Positions 25,559 through 33,809 of a stretch of 64,000 nt of DNA are shown here, piece by piece; position 1 is the first letter of the stretch, and each line of letters begins with the position of its first letter. The notes beneath the pieces were generated by a model that was not told where the DNA came from, did not search any database, and saw nothing but the letters and a program-made list of their open reading frames with translations. The stretch lies in the NCBI GenBank assembly GCA_022709905.1, contig JAKLHY010000015.1:49328-113327 (forward strand). The letters are read 5' to 3'. The position numbers and the translations under genes were made by a program. This DNA comes from Verrucomicrobiota bacterium (lineage in GTDB: Bacteria; Verrucomicrobiota; Verrucomicrobiia; Limisphaerales; UBA1319).

Positions 25559-26878
25559 TTAGATGACGAAATCGTGGTACTCGACATTCAGGGGCTGTGG
25601 AGGCGGGGCCAACATGCCCGCCGCCACCGTGGCGTTGCTCCCCGGTTCAATCAGAATGAACGATCCGGTCAATCGGTTGGTCCAGTAACCGTCATAGACC
25701 AGAGGTCTGGCGGTTCTGAGATGGATTTCACCAATAGCGTTCATTTCGAGTTCCGCGGGCTGGGGCACCGAATCGAAAGTGGAAAAGTCGATGCGCCCAT
25801 CAATGTTCGTGATGATGGCCTGGACAGTCTGTGTGGTGTGCTTGAGCAGATACTTTTTCCCGTTCTGGAGGGGGCGCGGGTGCATCCAGCAGACATGAGC
25901 CCGCAGGTCAGTGCCCGAGCCCGGAAGGTTATCGGGTCCAATGATCGTATCACCGCGGCTGATATCGATGTCGTCCTCCAATATGAGAGTCACGGATTGC
26001 GGGCAGAAGGCCTCCTGCAGACATCCATCATAGGTCCAGATTTGTTTCACGCGGCTGATGAGGCCGCTGGGGAGGATCATGACTTTCTGGCCGACCCGGA
26101 CCAGGCCTCCGGCGATCTGACCGCTGAAACCTCGAAAGTCGTGCAGGCGCGTATCGGTGGGATTGTTCGGACGGTTGACCCATTGGACCGGCAGGCGGAA
26201 TCCATTGAGGTTCCAGTCAGAACCGATATGAACGCTTTCGAGGTGTCCCAGAAGGGTGGGTCCGGAGTACCAGGGGGTTTTGGAGGAGGATTCAACGACA
26301 TTATCACCATGGAGCGCGGAGATCGGGATGAACTTGACGTCTTTGATATCCAGGCGGGGAAGAAAGCGCTCGAACTCATCTTGGATTTCCATGAATCGCT
26401 CCTCGCTCCAATCGACAAGATCCATCTTGTTGATGGCGACCACGAGATGAGGAATGCGGAGGATCGAGGCGATGCAGGCATGGCGACGGCTTTGTTCGAC
26501 GACGCCTTGACGGGCATCCGCCAGGATAACGGAGAGGTTCGCCGTGGAGGCGCCTGTGACCATGTTGCGCGTGTATTGAACGTGGCCCGGCGTGTCGGCC
26601 ACAACGAATCGGCGCCGGGGTGTGGCGAAGTAACGGTAGGCGACGTCAATGGTGATGCCCTGCTCCCGCTCGGCGCGGAGTCCGTCGGTGAGGTTGGCCA
26701 GGTTAATGGTGCCGCCCCCGGTGATGTCGGCGGATCGTTCCAAGGCCTCGAGTTGGTCTTCCATGAGGCTCTTGGAATCGAACAGCAGACGGCCGATCAG
26801 GGTGGACTTCCCGTCGTCCACCGAGCCACAGGTGTTGAACCGCAGGATGTCAACGGGATGCAGAGGAGGAATAGACAT
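25559..26878 (-). CDS. cysN: Sulfate adenylyltransferase subunit 1 (CysN)
   Basis: A 439-residue EF-Tu-like GTPase. Motifs: G1 GSVDDGKST near residue 20, G2-type region REQGITIDVAYRYF, G3 DTPGHVQYTRNM, G4 NKMDLVDW. Beta-barrel domains follow. It drives, by GTP hydrolysis, the formation of adenosine 5'-phosphosulfate by CysD. There is no APS-kinase (CysC) fusion at the C terminus. The ATG at 26876-26878 is preceded by GGTAAG-like bases (complement) and lies 32 nt after cysD. Last gene of the sulfate operon, convergent with the oxidoreductase gene. Confidence 0.95.
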   Translation of the reverse strand: MSIPPLHPVDILRFNTCGSVDDGKSTLIGRLLFDSKSLMEDQLEALERSADITGGGTINLANLTDGLRAEREQGITIDVAYRYFATPRRRFVVADTPGHVQYTRNMVTGASTANLSVILADARQGVVEQSRRHACIASILRIPHLVVAINKMDLVDWSEERFMEIQDEFERFLPRLDIKDVKFIPISALHGDNVVESSSKTPWYSGPTLLGHLESVHIGSDWNLNGFRLPVQWVNRPNNPTDTRLHDFRGFSGQIAGGLVRVGQKVMILPSGLISRVKQIWTYDGCLQEAFCPQSVTLILEDDIDISRGDTIIGPDNLPGSGTDLRAHVCWMHPRPLQNGKKYLLKHTTQTVQAIITNIDGRIDFSTFDSVPQPAELEMNAIGEIHLRTARPLVYDGYWTNRLTGSFILIEPGSNATVAAGMLAPPPQPLNVEYHDFVI

Positions 26879-26910
26879 GGTCAAGAGGGTAAGGAATGAG
26901 GGCGTCAGGT

Positions 26911-27846
26911 TTAAAAATAACCGGCCTTTTTGCGGTCTTCCATGGCGGCTTCGGAAGATTTGTCGTCGGCGCGCGCTCCACGCTCGGTCACTCGGGCGGC
27001 GGCGATCTCGGCAAGTATGTCATCCACATGGCACGTTCGGGACTCGATCATTCCAGTGCTGATCATGTCCGCGATCGTGCGAACGCGCACGACCAAGGTG
27101 CGTCGGTCGGCGGTGGGCGAGGGGCGGGCGCCTTCGAAGGGATCCGGACGGCCCGGGATCGGGGGCGGGGGCACGGGCAGCCACTGGTCGCCGGAACGGA
27201 AGCATTCGCGGGCATGGCTGAAGTAGATGCTTGGAACCTCCAACCGCTCTCGCCGGATGTATTCCCACACATCCATTTCCGTCCAGTTGGACAGCGGAAA
27301 AACCCGCATGTTTTCGCCAGGATTCAAATGGGCATTATACAAGCTCCAGATTTCGGGGCGCTGGTTTTTGGGATCCCATTGGCCGAAGCTATCGCGAAAA
27401 CTGAAGAAACGCTCTTTGGCGCGGGCCTTTTCCTCGTCGCGCCGGGCGCCCCCCACGCAACAATCGAAACGGAATTCCTCGATCGCGCCCAGCAAGGCGG
27501 GAATCTGGAGGCGATTGCGACTTTTGACGCCCGAGGGCGGAACAGCCAGGTTCCGGGTTATGGCATCTTCGACCGTTCGGATAATCAGCCGCGCCCCCAA
27601 TTCCCGAGCTCGGCGATCACGAAACTCGAGCAGTTCGGGAAACTCGTGGCCCGTCTCGATATTGAGGAGGGGCATCGGCAGATCAGAGGGACGAAAGGCC
27701 TTTTCCGCGAGGCGGAGCAAGCAGATGGAGTCTTTCCCGCCCGAGAAAAGCAGGGCGGGCCGTTCGAATTGAGCCGCCACTTCCCGCAGCACATGGATGG
27801 CCTCGGTTTCCAGATATTCGAGATGATCAAGATGATAGTTGTTCAT
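26911..27846 (-). CDS. cysD: Sulfate adenylyltransferase subunit 2 (CysD)
   Basis: A 311-residue PP-loop ATP pyrophosphatase. The PP-loop FSGGKDS lies near residue 36, followed by GHEFPELLEFRD, CCVGGARRDEEKARAKER and WTEMDVWEYIRRE, all standard for CysD. It adenylates sulfate in complex with CysN. The ATG at 27844-27846 lies 20 nt after the cysH stop; the frame extends upstream into cysH without family similarity. The C terminus (about residues 275-311) is enriched in acidic and basic residues and ends AMEDRKKAGYF, as in other CysD. Confidence 0.95.
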   Translation of the reverse strand: MNNYHLDHLEYLETEAIHVLREVAAQFERPALLFSGGKDSICLLRLAEKAFRPSDLPMPLLNIETGHEFPELLEFRDRRARELGARLIIRTVEDAITRNLAVPPSGVKSRNRLQIPALLGAIEEFRFDCCVGGARRDEEKARAKERFFSFRDSFGQWDPKNQRPEIWSLYNAHLNPGENMRVFPLSNWTEMDVWEYIRRERLEVPSIYFSHARECFRSGDQWLPVPPPPIPGRPDPFEGARPSPTADRRTLVVRVRTIADMISTGMIESRTCHVDDILAEIAAARVTERGARADDKSSEAAMEDRKKAGYF

Positions 27847-27866
27847 AGAAGCCACTCCCCGGTCCA

Positions 27867-28523
27867 TCATGCCCGTAACGCCACGCCACCCCAGGCGGCA
27901 TGAAGACCGCACTCGCGCTTTTCATCGGCCTTCGCGGGATCGAAATAGTCCCACTCATTGGGCAGGTGATGGACCTCGAGGTAATCCTCGAGGTCGGCAT
28001 CGCTCAGGTAAAAGATCGGACTGACCTTCAAAACGCGGAAGTTGGCATCAACAGAAACAATATCCAAGCCAGCCCGATGCGGATTTTGGATCTGACGAAG
28101 GGCCGTGAACCAGACGGTGGGCGCCAGCTCTTGCATGCCGCGCTGAAATGGCTCGAGTTTCATCAACGCGCTGAATCGCTTCAGGCCGTCTTCGTCATCG
28201 GGAGGCGGGACGGGGCCGTGGATGGCATCCCGATGGGCGGCGCTGAGGCGGGGGTGGCGGATATGGAGATTCAATTTCAAGAGGGAACGAAGATGTTCGG
28301 CGTAGCGATAGGTCGCGGGACGGTTGTATCCGTGGTCCACCCAGAGGACGGGAATGTCGGGCTGGGCTTGCGCGCAAAGATGGAGGAGAACGGCTTCATA
28401 AGGGCGGAAATTGGTGGAAACCAAGGCGCGGCGGTCGGCTCGATCAATAGCCCAGCGGATGATGTCGAGAGGAGGTTGCGAACGCAATTTGTTATTCCAG
28501 TCGTTGATTTGATCGGAAGTCAT
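27867..28523 (-). CDS. cysH: Phosphoadenosine phosphosulfate reductase (CysH)
   Basis: A 218-residue adenylylsulfate-type reductase. It shows VLWVDHGYNRPATYRYAEHL, RRALVSTNFRPYEAVLLHL and the catalytic C-terminal ECGLH. The paired cysteines that bind the [4Fe-4S] cluster of APS reductases (CC and CxxC) are absent, so by family rules it should use PAPS with thioredoxin, as in enteric bacteria. No APS kinase is encoded in the window, and CysN lacks one, so cysC must lie elsewhere if this is right. Spacing to cysI is 5 nt. Confidence 0.85.
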   Translation of the reverse strand: MTSDQINDWNNKLRSQPPLDIIRWAIDRADRRALVSTNFRPYEAVLLHLCAQAQPDIPVLWVDHGYNRPATYRYAEHLRSLLKLNLHIRHPRLSAAHRDAIHGPVPPPDDEDGLKRFSALMKLEPFQRGMQELAPTVWFTALRQIQNPHRAGLDIVSVDANFRVLKVSPIFYLSDADLEDYLEVHHLPNEWDYFDPAKADEKRECGLHAAWGGVALRA

Positions 28524-28528
28524 AAAAA

Positions 28529-30220
28529 TCAGGCGGTTGCCGGGGATTCAGCCCATAACACCCGGGCCACCCAATCGCCAAAGGATTCGCCCGCCGCGCG
28601 TTCGCGCGCGTATCGTGTTACCAAGGGACGCAGCTCGGCGATGAGGTTGGTTTCAATCACATTGTCACGCCAAAGCCGGTTGAGCCGGGTGCTGGATGCG
28701 TTGCCGCCCAGCCAGATCTGGTAGCGGCCGGGCGCTTTACCCACGAATCCAATCTCCGCCAGATAAGGCCGGGCGCAACCGTTGGGACATCCGGTCATGC
28801 GAATGGTGATCTCCTGATCCTCCAGGCCGGTTTCGGCCAGCAAGGCTTCGATGCGGGTGATCAGGTCCGGCAGGCAACGTTCGCTCTCGGCAAGTCCGAG
28901 GCCGCAAGTCGGCAATGAGACACAGGCCATGGAGGCTCGGCGCAGAAGACTGCCCTGGCTGTGAATTCTGACGCCGTGCGCCGCCAGGAGACGGGTGATC
29001 TCCTCCTGATATTCGGGATCCACCTGGGCCAATAGGAGATTGTTGGCCGGTGTCAGGCGCACTTCAGGCTCGAATTTCCGCACCACCTCGCGAAGCGCGG
29101 TTTTCATCCTGACCTCTTGTTGATCCTTGATGCGGCCGGTTTCGACGAAAATGCCGAGGGCCAATCGGCCGTCGGCTTGCCGCCGCCATCCAACGAGATC
29201 GCCCTGCCGATCGAACTGGAAAGGCCTGGCCTCATCGAGCTTGAAGCCGAGGCGCCGATCGAGTTCCTCGCGGAACCAGGCCACGCCGCGGTCGGCCAGC
29301 ACGTATTTCAGTCGGGCATGCTTGCGGTCAGCGCGGCCGCCAAAATCCCGGTGGATCGTCAACACGGCGCGTGCGACTTCTTCCACTCGGTCGGACGGGA
29401 GAAAACCCATCACGTCGGCGAGACGCGGAAAGGTGGCCTCGTTCCCATGGCTGCGGCCCATGCCGCCACCGGCGACCAGGTTGTAGCCCCGCAGCTGGCC
29501 GTTATCACCGGCGATGGCAATAAAACCACAGCAGTTGGATAAAATGTCACAGTCGTTGACTGGGGGAATCGCAAAGCCGATCTTGAATTTGCGCGGCAGA
29601 TAGGTCCGGCCATAGAGGGGATCCTCAAATTCCCTGGTCTTCGGATCCTCGAGGTTGAGAGCCACGCCGTCGATCCAGATGGAGTGATACGCCGGCGTCC
29701 GCGGCGCGAGCGCCAGGGCAATCTGACGCGCATGAGCATGAACCTGTCGTCCGAAATCGTCGGCGGGCGAAGAGGGGGGCGCGATCACGTTTCGATTCAC
29801 GTCGCCGCAAGCGGCCAAAGTGCTGAGCAGCGTTTCGTGGATTCCCCGGATCAGCGGGCCAAGGTTCGATTTCAGGACACCGTGGAATTGGAGGCTTTGA
29901 CGCGAGGTCACGCGCAAGGTGTTGTTCGCGTGCCGGGCGGCGAGCGCGTCGCATGCCAGGTATTGCGCCGGCGTCAGCACGCCGCCGGGCAGCCGGAGAC
30001 GCACCATCATGATATATGTCTTGCCGGTCTTGCGCAGATCGCGATCGTCCTGCTGATAAATGCCGTGAAATTTCAGAAACTGGGAGTCGTTGTCCGAGAA
30101 CCGGTCTGACACAGGATCAGCGAGCGTTTGCGCGATGGTGCCCGCAAGCGTCGGGCTGCCCGCCTTGAGAAGTTCAACGGGCGAGACCTTCGACGGGAGG
30201 TCGTTTAAAGGTATTGTCAT
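28529..30220 (-). CDS. cysI: Sulfite reductase hemoprotein (CysI-type)
   Basis: A 563-residue siroheme and [4Fe-4S] enzyme that reduces sulfite to sulfide. Both half-repeats are present (RLRLPGGVLTPAQYLA in the first). The cluster and siroheme ligands appear as CVSLPTC and later TGCPNGCARPY. Length fits CysI and ferredoxin-dependent sulfite reductases. No CysJ flavoprotein gene is nearby, so the electron donor may be ferredoxin. I chose the ATG at 30218-30220; the longer frame to 30475 overlaps cysA and has no similarity. Confidence 0.93.
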   Translation of the reverse strand: MTIPLNDLPSKVSPVELLKAGSPTLAGTIAQTLADPVSDRFSDNDSQFLKFHGIYQQDDRDLRKTGKTYIMMVRLRLPGGVLTPAQYLACDALAARHANNTLRVTSRQSLQFHGVLKSNLGPLIRGIHETLLSTLAACGDVNRNVIAPPSSPADDFGRQVHAHARQIALALAPRTPAYHSIWIDGVALNLEDPKTREFEDPLYGRTYLPRKFKIGFAIPPVNDCDILSNCCGFIAIAGDNGQLRGYNLVAGGGMGRSHGNEATFPRLADVMGFLPSDRVEEVARAVLTIHRDFGGRADRKHARLKYVLADRGVAWFREELDRRLGFKLDEARPFQFDRQGDLVGWRRQADGRLALGIFVETGRIKDQQEVRMKTALREVVRKFEPEVRLTPANNLLLAQVDPEYQEEITRLLAAHGVRIHSQGSLLRRASMACVSLPTCGLGLAESERCLPDLITRIEALLAETGLEDQEITIRMTGCPNGCARPYLAEIGFVGKAPGRYQIWLGGNASSTRLNRLWRDNVIETNLIAELRPLVTRYARERAAGESFGDWVARVLWAESPATA

Positions 30221-30347
30221 AAATGGTACTAGGCTCGCACGGGGCACGATGGATTTCAATTGCGGTCTGACCGGGAAAATTCCTTTGCCCCAACGGCGCC
30301 GCATTCGCAGGTTTGTCGCGCATAAATGTTGACGATGTCCTGGCCTT

Positions 30348-31424
30348 TCATATCGAGTAATCCTCGGAAAAAATTCTCGGATTCTGGAGTTCCACAAACA
30401 CCTGTGCCCCCGGCTCAAGACGCAGCATCCGGTCTGCTTCCCGGGCAAGGTGAACCGCAAAGCGGCTGCCCCCATCGGGCCGTTCGAGTTCCAGGTGCAC
30501 GAGCGGTCCCGCCGAGTTCACGTGGCGAATCACGGCCGGCAAACAGCCATCGCCGGCGGGCTGGCTCAGAATCCGGATCTCGTGAGGGCGAACGTAGGCC
30601 ACGGCGGGCGCATCCTCCGCCCCGTGGTGATCGGGCGCCGGAACCGTCAGGCCGCCCAAGTCAATCCCGCCTTGACGAAAGCGCCCCCGAAAGAGGTTCA
30701 CGCTGCCTAGAAAATCGTAGACGAACCGATTGGCCGGGCGATCATAGACTTCATTGGGCGTGCCGACCTGCTCGATACGGCCGTTGTTAACCACCACCAC
30801 CCGGCTCGCAACCTCGAGGGCCTCGTCCTGATCGTGCGTGACAAAGAGAGTCGTAATGGAGATTTGCTCATGCAACCGGCGCAGCCAGCGGCGAAGTTCC
30901 TTGCGGACTTTGGCATCGAGCGCGCCAAAAGGCTCGTCGAGGAGAAGCACGGTGGGCTCGACCGCCAGCGCGCGAGCCAGGGCGACGCGCTGGCGCTGCC
31001 CGCCGGAAAGCTGCGCCGGCAGGCGCCGTTCGAATTGTTCGAGCTGGACGAGTTCAAGGAGTTCCATGACCCTCCGCCGGATTTCCTCCCGGCTGGGCCT
31101 GGACTTGCGCGGGCGCACCCTCAGCCCGAACGCGACGTTTTCGAATACGTTCAGGTGCCGGAAAAGCGCGTAATGTTGAAAGGCAAAGCCGGCTTTGCGG
31201 TCGCTAGCGGGCCAGTCCGTGACATCTTCACCGTGAAACAAAACCTGCGCCGTCCCCGGATCGGGATATTCCAGCCCGGCGATGATTCGAAGGAGCGTGG
31301 TCTTGCCGGAACCCGATGGCCCCAGGAGCGCCACGAGTTCTCCAGATTCGACTTTGAGGCTGACGTCGTCGAGGGCCTTGAAGCTCCCGAAATGTTTATG
31401 GACGTTGCGCACTTCAACACTCAT
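30348..31424 (-). CDS. cysA: Sulfate ABC transporter ATPase (CysA)
   Basis: A 358-residue ABC ATPase. Walker A is GPSGSGKTT, the signature [15 protein letters not shown], Walker [16 protein letters not shown], and H-loop [17 protein letters not shown]-terminal TOBE-like domain (about 240-358) is typical of the sulfate/molybdate group. It powers sulfate import with CysT and CysW. Start ATG at 31422-31424, 7 nt after the cysW stop. A 127-bp gap separates it from cysI, the largest gap in the operon; no terminator or promoter was clear there. Confidence 0.94.
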   Translation of the reverse strand: MSVEVRNVHKHFGSFKALDDVSLKVESGELVALLGPSGSGKTTLLRIIAGLEYPDPGTAQVLFHGEDVTDWPASDRKAGFAFQHYALFRHLNVFENVAFGLRVRPRKSRPSREEIRRRVMELLELVQLEQFERRLPAQLSGGQRQRVALARALAVEPTVLLLDEPFGALDAKVRKELRRWLRRLHEQISITTLFVTHDQDEALEVASRVVVVNNGRIEQVGTPNEVYDRPANRFVYDFLGSVNLFRGRFRQGGIDLGGLTVPAPDHHGAEDAPAVAYVRPHEIRILSQPAGDGCLPAVIRHVNSAGPLVHLELERPDGGSRFAVHLAREADRMLRLEPGAQVFVELQNPRIFSEDYSI

Positions 31425-31431
31425 CGGATCA

Positions 31432-32307
31432 TCAGGTCTCCGCGCCGGACACGGGCGCATTCCTCCACTCAATCCAGGACTTGAGAGCCAGCGTCACCAA
31501 GGCCAGCAACGTCAGCAGTGAGGCCACAGCAAAGGCCCCAACCATGTTGTATTCATTGTAGAGTATTTCAATGTGCAGGGGCAGGGTGTTCGTTAAACCC
31601 CGGATGTGGCCCGAGACCACAGACACCGCGCCGAATTCACCCATGGCGCGGGCGTTGCACAAGATGACGCCATAAAGCAAACCCCACCGGATGTTCGGCA
31701 AGGTCACCCGCCAGAATGTCTTCCATCCGCTTGCGCCCAGCACAATCGCCGCTTCCTCCTCGCTCCGCCCCTGCGCCTGCATCAATGGAATCAGCTCGCG
31801 CGCCACAAACGGCACGGTCACGAAGATCGTCGCCAGGACAATCCCCGGCACCGCAAAGATGACTCTCAAGCCGTGGCTCGCCAGCCACGGACCGAGCATT
31901 CCCTGGGCGCCGAAGAGCAACACGTAAATGAGACCCGAAATCACCGGTGAAACGGAAAATGGCAGGTCAATCAACGCCCCGAGCATTTGTTTGCCCGGAA
32001 AATCGAACTTCGCGATCGCCCAGGCGGCGGCCACGCCAAAAACGCAGTTCAACGGCACCGCAATTCCAGCGGCAAGCAGAGTGAGCTTGATCGCGCTCAG
32101 CGTGAACGGGTCGCGGAACGATGCGAAGTAAGGACCAAAACCTTTTGCCAACGCGTGGGCAAACACCGATGCCAGCGGCACAACCAGAAAAAAACCGAGA
32201 AAGGCCAGGGCGGCCCCAATCAGCAATCGACGAATCCAGGGCGCTTCACTCACCGGGCGCCGACGATGACCGATCTTCCATGTGTTCACTCGCGATGCGG
32301 GTCCCAT
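31432..32307 (-). CDS. cysW: Sulfate ABC transporter permease (CysW)
   Basis: A 291-residue integral membrane protein with about six hydrophobic helices. It carries the EAA loop typical of binding-protein-dependent permeases ([20 protein letters not shown]) and the CysW-like segment [19 protein letters not shown]. It forms the channel with CysT. ATG at 32305-32307, 6 nt after the cysT stop; the tight spacing argues for translational coupling. Confidence 0.93.
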   Translation of the reverse strand: MGPASRVNTWKIGHRRRPVSEAPWIRRLLIGAALAFLGFFLVVPLASVFAHALAKGFGPYFASFRDPFTLSAIKLTLLAAGIAVPLNCVFGVAAAWAIAKFDFPGKQMLGALIDLPFSVSPVISGLIYVLLFGAQGMLGPWLASHGLRVIFAVPGIVLATIFVTVPFVARELIPLMQAQGRSEEEAAIVLGASGWKTFWRVTLPNIRWGLLYGVILCNARAMGEFGAVSVVSGHIRGLTNTLPLHIEILYNEYNMVGAFAVASLLTLLALVTLALKSWIEWRNAPVSGAET

Positions 32308-32313
32308 GTCAGT

Positions 32314-33135
32314 TCAGGCTGCGGTTTGGTAACGGCCGCCCCAGGCTTGCAGAAAATTGATGGTGAGCAGCATCAGGAATGAAGCCACCAGCATGACCCC
32401 CGCCAGCGCCGTCGCCCCCGCATAGTCAAATTGCTCCAGCTTCGTCATGATCACCAACGGCGTGATCTCTGTGCGCATCGGCATGTTCCCCGAAATGAAG
32501 ACCACCGATCCGTATTCCCCCAGCGCCCGGGCAAAGGCCAGGGCAAACCCTGTCAGCAAGGACGGACACAATACCGGCAGGATTATCCGGCGAAACGTCT
32601 GCCAACGGCTGCTGCCAAGGCTGGCCGCGGCTTCCTCGAGTTCCGAATCCAGATCGCCCAGCACCGGCTGCACCGAGCGCACGACAAAAGGCAGTCCAAT
32701 AAAGGTCAGCGCGAGCCACACCCCCAACGGCGTAAAAGCAACCTGGACCCCCAACAGCGCAAGCCATTGGCCAATCCAACCGGTCTCCGAGTAGATCGAC
32801 GTCAGCGCAATGCCCGCCACCGCAGTCGGAAGCGCAAAGGGCAAATCCACCAGGGCGTCCACCAGGCGTTTTCCCGCAAATTCATATCGCACCAACACCC
32901 ACGCCACCAATAAGCCAAAAACCAGATTCACCCATGCCGCCAAAAATGACGCTCCAAAACTGAGCCGGTAAGAGGCCATCACACGCGGCGCCATCACCGT
33001 GCTCCAGACCTGATCCCATGTCAGCTCGCTGCTCTTCACAAACACGCCCATAAGCGGAATCAAGACCAGCAGACTCATGTAAAGCATTGTGAAACCCAAG
33101 GTCAGACGAAACCCCGGCAAGACCCGACGTCGCAC
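32314..33135 (-). CDS. cysT: Sulfate ABC transporter permease (CysT/CysU)
   Basis: A 273-residue membrane permease with about six helices. The EAA loop reads ELEEAAASLGSSRWQTFRRI, and FARALGEYGSVVFISGNMP is characteristic of CysT. I chose the GTG at 33133-33135, because a clear Shine-Dalgarno (AAGGGGGG) lies 4-6 nt before it and the resulting length fits the family. An ATG at 33292-33294 in the same frame would add 53 residues with unusual AT-rich codons and no permease similarity. First gene of the operon. No gene for a periplasmic sulfate-binding protein is adjacent. Confidence 0.9.
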   Translation of the reverse strand: MRRRVLPGFRLTLGFTMLYMSLLVLIPLMGVFVKSSELTWDQVWSTVMAPRVMASYRLSFGASFLAAWVNLVFGLLVAWVLVRYEFAGKRLVDALVDLPFALPTAVAGIALTSIYSETGWIGQWLALLGVQVAFTPLGVWLALTFIGLPFVVRSVQPVLGDLDSELEEAAASLGSSRWQTFRRIILPVLCPSLLTGFALAFARALGEYGSVVFISGNMPMRTEITPLVIMTKLEQFDYAGATALAGVMLVASFLMLLTINFLQAWGGRYQTAA

Positions 33136-33809
33136 AACGCCCCCCTTGTTGATCCTCAGCCCACGCCCAGATATAATGGTATATATACGATTGATATAGT
33201 AGTTATTATAAGCGATAAAATGGTGAATTAACGGTTTTATTCTCGGTTTTTTCAACCAATTCGTCGAGGACAGGTTTGTTGGATAACCACGCATTAATAA
33301 CTACTTATTGAGTAGCATTCTTACACAAGCGAAAATCGTCGTCAAATTCTTTTTCGTTTTTTTACCATCGGCGGCTTTGTCATCTCCGAGATCCTCGGCG
33401 CGCGCTTCCGGCATGGATCACCATCCGCCGGGTCTGGGGCAGTGATCTGGTCAAGGGTGTCTCGCGGCGCCGGAATTCATGGGGCATTTCCACGATGGAC
33501 CCGGGGATGCCGATTTGGACTCGCCCCATTTGAAATCCAGGAACAGAATGAGGCATGAACACTCGCAAACGGATCGGCCATTGGGGGCTGTATCTGGCGA
33601 CATTTCCTGGGGGGATTTCATCCCTGGTCACTCTCTATTTACCGAAGTCCATGGGGTGATGAGATCCTGAACGTCGCCATGCGAAATTCAAGGGATACTG
33701 CGATTGCGAGCAATCTGTCGAGCCCGTCAACCGTGAAGCTTGGCCGTGACCGGATTTTCGGCGCGGCCGGGTTTGACGCCACCGCTGGCATCTGGACATT
33801 GCACAAACC
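33136..33809. other. AT-rich leader of the cys operon and gene-free stretch
   Basis: Between the divergent cysT and 33810 genes. Positions 33160-33360 are strikingly AT-rich (TATATATAC, TAGTAGTTATTATAA, a T-run at 33353-33363) in a GC-rich window and should hold the cys promoter and operators. The rest, 33380-33800, has normal composition. Small frames there do not resemble proteins. Confidence 0.5.
33199..33306. promoter_or_regulatory. Inverted repeat pair upstream of cysT
   Basis: AGTAGTTATTA (33199-33209) and its perfect reverse complement TAATAACTACT (33296-33306) lie 86 bp apart, in the AT-rich region 64-171 bp before the cysT GTG. Spaced, oppositely oriented 11-mers are a common arrangement for a dimeric or looping regulator of sulfur genes, but no known operator consensus is matched. 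Confidence 0.4.

Noticed and set aside
25574..26899. Plus-strand ORF of 441 codons opposite cysN
   Set aside because: Exact antisense shadow of cysN, with no protein motifs of its own.
33380..33631. Minus-strand 83-codon ORF in the cys/beta-lactamase gap
   Set aside because: No family features; rich in Arg and Pro as expected for random GC-rich frames.
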